In this document: in pieces, positions 58,870-64,000 of the stretch
How positions within the stretch are numbered: the first letter of the stretch is position 1
How the letters are laid out: the number at the start of each line of letters is the position of its first letter
Assembly: GCA_037954665.1 (NCBI GenBank)
Contig: JBBMOL010000065.1
Coordinates: 3,720,001-3,784,000, forward strand
Reading direction: 5' to 3'
Length of the DNA: 64,000 nucleotides
Source: Laguncularia racemosa
Lineage: Eukaryota; Streptophyta; Magnoliopsida; Myrtales; Combretaceae
Notes under the pieces: generated by a model
Told to the model about the DNA's origin: nothing
What the model saw: the letters and a program-made list of their open reading frames with translations, nothing else
Databases searched by the model: none
Position numbers and translations under genes: made by a program

Positions 58870-59813
58870 CAAGGAATTTTTGCAGGTTACAATGGGGAGA
58901 AAATTGTCCCATTTCTCATAGGCAAACTTCTAACTTTAAATGATGGAAAAGGGAAACGGAAAGTATCAGAAATGGATATTGTTAACGAACCAAGCCATTT
59001 GACAAACGAAGATGCTAGAATTAAACTATCAGATTCAATAAAGCTAACCTCGATGACACTTGGTCCTATTATCTTTATTACTCTTTTAGGTTTATCTAAA
59101 CTTATTCCTAAAGATTTTAAAGTAAGGGTTGCACTTGAGAGTTATTTCATTAATATCAACTTCTCTAAGTTTGTTGGAATTGACTTTTCAATGTGGTTTT
59201 CAAATGTTGGTTCGGAGCTTGTTTGTTTTGTGGAAAATAGTTTTTCAAGAATCTTGACAAGAATGTTCCTTGGAACTTGATTATAAAGCTAGAGGATAGT
59301 GATGAGGTTTTGGACATGTAAATTGGTAACTAGAAGTTTGTAGTGACTATTAAAGATGTTCCTAGATGCTTGAATCTAGAAAATAGTAGATTTCTAGACT
59401 ATGATAATGACAATTCTAAAGAGGCTACTAGATTCTAATGAACTCTTCTAGTAATCTAGATTTAGTAGAGTATAAGCCAAAATACTATTACACCACGTTG
59501 TTTTATCAAATACATTTCATTGTGCACAAGCTTAAAAACATCTATTTTTGTGCCTGATGCACAACTTTTAGCTGCTATCATTGAAAGGAAATGGGTGAAC
59601 ATTTCCCAAGTTTTACTAAGTGTCTTGGCTAAAATGAAGAAAAAGTTAAGTATAGGTTTTGTTTCTCTAGTTACAAGGGTTTTGGAGAACAAGTGTTTAG
59701 ATTTAAGTGCCTTTTTTATGATATATTTGAGTCGTAGGAAATTGGACATGCAACTAAAAAGCATGCATATAAATGTTGTACCTCTCATGACAGAGAAGTG
59801 TTGTAAACTCTAA
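58870..59813 (+). pseudogene. Extra ORF between copia pol and the 3' LTR
   Basis: One frame runs from about 58888 as YNGEKIVPFLIGKLLTLNDG and GKGKRKVSEMDIVNEP, open to 59280 (SRILTRMFLGT). A second open stretch at 59520-59813 has VPDAQLLAAIIERKWVNISQ and SIGFVSLVTRVLENKCLDLS. Some Sireviruses carry an envelope-like or other ORF in this position. The sequence could be a decayed one, but I cannot confirm the family. No signal peptide or transmembrane pattern is clear. Confidence 0.45.
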
Positions 59814-60497
59814 CCACCATAGGGAAAAACTGATAGAGTTAACATATTTTATATAGTAGCAACAAAAACAAACTAATGATTTTGCCATTATACTTATAAA
59901 GGTCTTGCAAAAAAATCTTAATCAAGTGTTAAAGAGTTGTGATGTTGTGAATGAGATCTTAGATAAGTTGTTCAATCATATGTCTTCTATAGAGAAAGGC
60001 TTAGCAAATTTAACCTAAGTAGTACTCAAAATTTCCCACTCTTTACCTCCTAAATTTGATGAAACTAAAAAAGAGGAGAAAAGTACCTTAGCTGGAAAGA
60101 GATCAAGTGTAGGAAAGAGTTCAAGTGCTAATAAAGCAGAGAAGCAATTGAATTAGTTGATAGAGATACTATAGTTGACGTTATTTCATCTATCATTCAA
60201 GAAGTTCAGTTGCACTCAAAGGAAGAAACTACTATTGCAAGTATTAGGTTTTTTTGAGATAATTAATTCTTCTGTGGTATTGACGTTAAGTGACGTTTCA
60301 ACCTCTGGTGATCAACATTTGCTAAGAGGTTCAAGATGGGAGCTGTTAAACTTAACATTGTTAAAATGAATAAGGATAACTTTTAAGCTTTTTACTTGTT
60401 TAAACTTAATTCCTAAGATATCAGTTTCAGGGGGAGTTGTATCTAAAGTTTTATGTAATTGTGTTTATTTCTTGCTAATTATATATGTTGGTTTCAT
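59814..60497 (+). other. Copia 3' non-coding region
   Basis: Degenerate continuation of the extra-ORF region, with lysine- and serine-rich traces near 60060-60150. It ends in an AT-rich stretch with 'tttcagggggagttg' at about 60424. No supported gene. Confidence 0.5.
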
Positions 60498-60513
60498 CAA
60501 AAGAGTGGGAAAA
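60498..60513 (+). other. Polypurine tract of the copia element
   Basis: CAAAAGAGTGGGAAAA directly precedes the TGTCATAGAG start of the 3' LTR. Confidence 0.65.
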
Positions 60514-62205
60514 TGTCATAGAGTTAGATTAGAAGAAACACCACTTACTAACCAAATACAATTGGGTAATGTACTTGGGTAAGAGACCTAGGATGGATCT
60601 CATTATTAATGGTTGACTTTAGTATTCTTCAATAATTTGGAAAAAAAATAATGCTTTAATGGGAAAACTTTTATAAATAAAGTTTAGCTCATAGTAGGTT
60701 TTTCTATATAATGAAAGGAAAGTTTTCAAAAAGGTTTGCAAAGCTAGAAAGAGTATTTTTTAGTTTCTAGACGTTGCATGGCTATTTTATAAAGAAAGAG
60801 GCTCATTAAAGAAAGTTTAAGTTATATGCTTAACTAGTTGAGAAAGAATAAAGTTATCAATGAAAAGCACATATGTAAGCTTTTATGATCTATAAAGTTT
60901 CTATATGAATGTATTTTTCAAAAGAATTAATTCAAATCTTTTTTATGAATCCGTAACTCTATCCTTTTCATAATCAGATGACTCTTTAAACAAAGCTTTT
61001 AGTTGTTACTTAGATTAATTCAAAGATTTTGTAATATTAAGGAAGAATCTATATTTAGCCTTGTGAATATGGATTATTCCATTATTGGATAAGCTCAACC
61101 ATTATTTAAGCAAAAGTGAAGACTAGAAGGATACATGAGAGATTAGCAAATGAAACTGAGTATTGTGTAAGAAGTTTTTTGGAAGATTGAAAGCTTGTGA
61201 GATATTATACTAGTAAATAGCTCAGAATTTTCAATTATTGTAAGCATTGGGTGTATATTCCTTTCAAAAGAAGTGTTTTGTGTGGAGAATGTGTAGTAAG
61301 CATCTATTTAGACTAAGAAATTGTTGGAGTGTGGCTCATACTCTCCTATGATAAGAAAGCACGTAGGTCTCGTTCCATGTTGAGAGGGTGAGGATCCGAG
61401 AGAGCTGCCTCGACGGGGGTCTTAAGGGAGCAGTGCTCTCTAGACACCAGGGGACTTTTAAGATTTAAGCTCATATTTTTTCATTAGCACTTTGGGTTTG
61501 GGCTCATGAATAGTTGTTACTATATATTCTCCTTTTTGCTTGCAATTGAGCATGTAATGAAAGATACAAGATGCTAATTATAATGGAATTATCCATTGGA
61601 TGTAGCAATAGTTTAAGGGTGAATCAAGATAAAATCTTGTGTTTCAATTTCTCCCTTTTTCGTTTTACACTTTAGTTCATTATTATACGTCGATCCTAAC
61701 AAAAACTCAATATGTGAAGTGAAGTCATTTTGTGATGGGTTAAGGGTTAGGATTAGTGGAGCATTCGTAGAACTTAGGAGAATTGTAAAGGACATGAGAA
61801 CAATAGATTCTATTACGTACTGCTAAAGTTGTTATAGTTGCAAACTTTACTTATACTTGCTTTTGAAAAAAAGATAATGGATTCCTAACAGTTGAGTTGA
61901 TAGTGCAAGTAGGGAGTATGTAAGTATGAAGCCTAACCTCTATATATCTAGGTTTTATTTCTCTCATTCTCTTACTTTACTTTATCTTATCTTATTGTTT
62001 ATTATTATGCTTTAACTTGTAAATCCAAGTGTTTATACTTGATAGAAGTAAGCAGATGCATATAACTTCGATATTATATTATGTGCATTCACAAATTAAT
62101 TTAAAAAAGGATTAATCACATTTAATCCTTAATTTTATTAAATAACCAACTTAACACAACCCTTAACCCCCCACACCTATCCCTTCCATTTGCGTCTTTG
62201 GACCA
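60514..62205 (+). repeat. 3' LTR of the copia element
   Basis: Aligns with 35480-36753 and is longer because of the insert at 61322-61701. It ends near TTGGACCA, against GGACCTACA in the 5' LTR. TATA-like TATATAT is at about 61942. Confidence 0.8.
61322..61701 (+). mobile_element. Solo LTR of a Tork-like copia element
   Basis: 380 bp starting TGTTGGAGTGTGGCTCATAC and ending CGATCCTAACA, both typical of Tork-like copia LTRs. An inner 'aaaatcttgtgtttcaatttctc' also fits that group. It interrupts the copia 3' LTR alignment cleanly. The flanks GAAAT and AAAAC are not a clean duplication, which may reflect mutation. Confidence 0.78.
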
Positions 62206-62215
62206 AAAAAATAGA

Positions 62216-62310
62216 AGAGGGGGATCAATTGTATTTTAAAATAATTGATCATTGGTGTAATTTATAAAGTTCATAAGAATAATCAATGTAATTTAGCTTA
62301 AGAATATAAA
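62216..62310 (-). repeat. Inverted copy of the fold-back element end
   Basis: On the minus strand this matches 34685-34765 at 'aaattacattgattattcttatgaactttataaatta' and 'aaaatacaattgatcccc'. It may be the far end of the fold-back element into which the copia element inserted, or a separate copy. Confidence 0.5.
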
Positions 62311-64000
62311 CACAATAATAATATAAAATAGCTATGCATGGTATTTTAAGTATCATTTGCAAAAAAATATTAATAGGTGTGCCTTGGGAGCCACTATTTA
62401 TGAGCGTTTAACCTGGGTATATTTGAAATTTGGATTTTATGGGCCTGCCTAGCAATTAATCATTTCCCCTTCAGTAAAATTTTGCTCCTTATGAAAGTAG
62501 GCTCTAAGCCGAACCATCTTAATATTTATATTTTAATTTTCCACTTCCTTGTTATTTCTCAATCTCCACTTTTTCCGTCAATATTTGCCACAAATATTTG
62601 AAATTGTCCCTTCGCAAAACGGTGTCGAAGACTCTTGTGGACTCGACTTGAGATCAGCCGAACAGGGCACTTCGGCGTCCCGGGGGCCCAATAATAAAAG
62701 TTTGCCCCGAAACTTTAATTATCGAGGGTTGCGAACAGCCGGGGTCGACTCTGCTTTTTAAAAAAATAAATAAATAAATAAATAATATTATTTCACGTAT
62801 TTCAATAAATAAGCATATAATTATCAATATTTTTTTATTATATTGTATTTTATTTTAAAAAATTATTATTTATATTTTTATATACTAGAATTTTATTAGT
62901 AGTTATGTGTTATCAATTAATTTATGTCATGTATTAATATTATTAAAACTTTTCTTTTAAGTCTCGATAAAGGAAAAAAGAAAAAGAAATAAGAGGGAAA
63001 GAAAATAAAAAAAGAAAAGCATTTTTTTATTAGGGGAGGAATGATTATGAAGAAAGAAATTAATTAAATATTATTTAAACTTAATAAAATATCAAAAAGA
63101 AAAAAAATCAAATATTATTCTAAACTTAATAAAATAACAAAAAGTCCCTAAAAATTTCGAATGATTTGATATTAAAAAATTATATTAAGTAATCTTGTTG
63201 AGATTCCTCTCAATTCACACCACATGTGGAAGGAGTGGTTTTTGTAGGGCTTAAGAAAAATTTTTCTCTAATGAATTCATTCCCTTTCACTTTTCATCCT
63301 TTTCAGAACAAACAATTGTACGATGTAATTATACAAAAATGATTAATATAGTCACTATTGTGTAATCATTAATAGGATTGTGTTTATTACAATTCAAGAT
63401 AATTTATCGCTAAAAAAATTATTGATAACTTCCTAGAAAATTATAAATAGTCTCTTTTATTATTAACGAACTTTATTTTTATTATAACTTATAAAATTTT
63501 AGTGTAATCACTATGATTACACCGTAAAATTCCCATTTTCAAATAAGAAAAAATTAATCTTTTCTTCTTCTTTTCCCTTTCTTTTCTTCAATCGAAACAT
63601 AGTGTTAGCTTTTAAAATTGAACTAAATGATTTAAGATCTCGAGTGTTAATGATGATATGGATCAAGCTATTGTGTGTCCCCTCATTGAACCAAAAATTG
63701 CTTGAAGGAAACGTGATTTGAAGGATGGACGTTTCTACAACAAAGCTATGATAACAATATGAGGTCCTGAAAAGAGAACATGGATTCTCAAGTCAATTAA
63801 TGGACCCCGAAATTTTTTTGCTTTTAATCTCTAGTGATGATTAAAGGTTTGTTACTTTCTTGTAGATAATACACTGAACAATCCTTTGAATGAGACTATA
63901 AAATAACTCATCATTTATTTAGCAAACCTCAATATTGAGCATGAGAGTTCACAGATTATTCTAGCATGGATTTACTTCGTGTAGATTCAGCGGTCAACTG
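62311..64000. other. Intergenic region, no supported gene
   Basis: AT-rich. 62580-62750 is a GC-richer island (ending 'cagccggggtcgactctgc') with a 70-codon open frame but no recognisable domain. It is followed by a TAAA microsatellite at 62761-62795. I see no gene to the end of the window. Confidence 0.5.

Larger units (their letters stand above)
35480..62205 (+). mobile_element. Sirevirus-like Ty1/copia retrotransposon, interrupted
   Basis: LTRs at 35480-36753 and 60514-62205 enclose, in order, gag, zinc knuckle, protease, integrase, RT and RNase H remnants, a long 3' region with an extra ORF, and a purine tract (60498-60513). Protease-integrase-RT order is the copia signature. Long LTRs and extra coding between RNase H and the 3' LTR suggest the Sirevirus group. 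Tat-2 interrupts it at 40811-57551; an unidentified insert lies at 39233-40105 and a solo LTR in the 3' LTR. All ORFs are broken. I could not find a convincing target duplication, so the outer ends may be off by some bases. Confidence 0.85.

Overview
The window is nuclear DNA of a flowering plant, most likely a eudicot. It holds one recognisable cellular gene, a four-exon 1-aminocyclopropane-1-carboxylate (ACC) synthase at 8008-11042 on the plus strand. Nearly everything else is AT-rich intergenic DNA and nested, decayed LTR retrotransposons. The split gene with GT-AG introns, the plant-type Ty1/copia and Ty3/gypsy lineages, MITE-like elements and a MULE transposase remnant all fit a plant chromosome arm rich in repeats. 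Species cannot be named from this alone.

Layout. 1-2263: a gypsy-type LTR fragment (minus) beside a copia reverse transcriptase/RNase H fragment (plus) and a small coiled-coil gag-like remnant (minus). 2291-7620: AT-rich DNA with no supported gene. 7639-11198: the ACC synthase with a plausible promoter (9-bp inverted repeat, paired W-box cores, TATA box), four exons, and an out-of-use regulatory tail beyond a TGA. 11639-14470: a MITE-like palindrome and a MULE transposase fragment.

15445-33966 (minus): an old Tat/Ogre-type gypsy element ('Tat-1') with its 3' LTR truncated at the left and its 5' LTR at the right. It carries an extra ORF1, gag-protease, RT/RNase H, a second RNase H, integrase and a 3' tandem repeat. 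It sits in a Tork-like copia remnant (33967-34680). Inside its second RNase H lies a complete non-autonomous LTR element (19374-24534, plus) with a perfect 5-bp target duplication, ATAAT, which keeps only the protease and the last codons of the polyprotein.

35480-62205 (plus): a Sirevirus-like copia element inserted beside or inside a fold-back element. It is split by a second, better-preserved Tat/Ogre element ('Tat-2', 40811-57551, plus, perfect target duplication CAGAG). Tat-2 is in turn split in integrase by a 1533-bp solo LTR (50841-52373, target duplication TGGGG). The copia 3' LTR carries its own 380-bp solo LTR (61322-61701). The nesting order is therefore fold-back element, copia, Tat-2, solo LTR.

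All transposon coding regions carry stops or frameshifts, many at codons one C-to-T change away from CAG, CAA or CGA. The most interesting points are: (1) the ACC synthase stop codon replaces what looks like the Arg of the conserved RLSF kinase site, with a recognisable phosphorylation tail still readable downstream; (2) RNA polymerase III A and B boxes at tRNA spacing inside the LTRs of both Tat elements; (3) a non-autonomous element whose LTR contains an older LTR end plus primer-binding site; (4) 3' UTR tandem repeats with a shared core but different monomer lengths in the two Tat elements, including a clean 37-bp array. I did not find a convincing wholly new multi-gene system.
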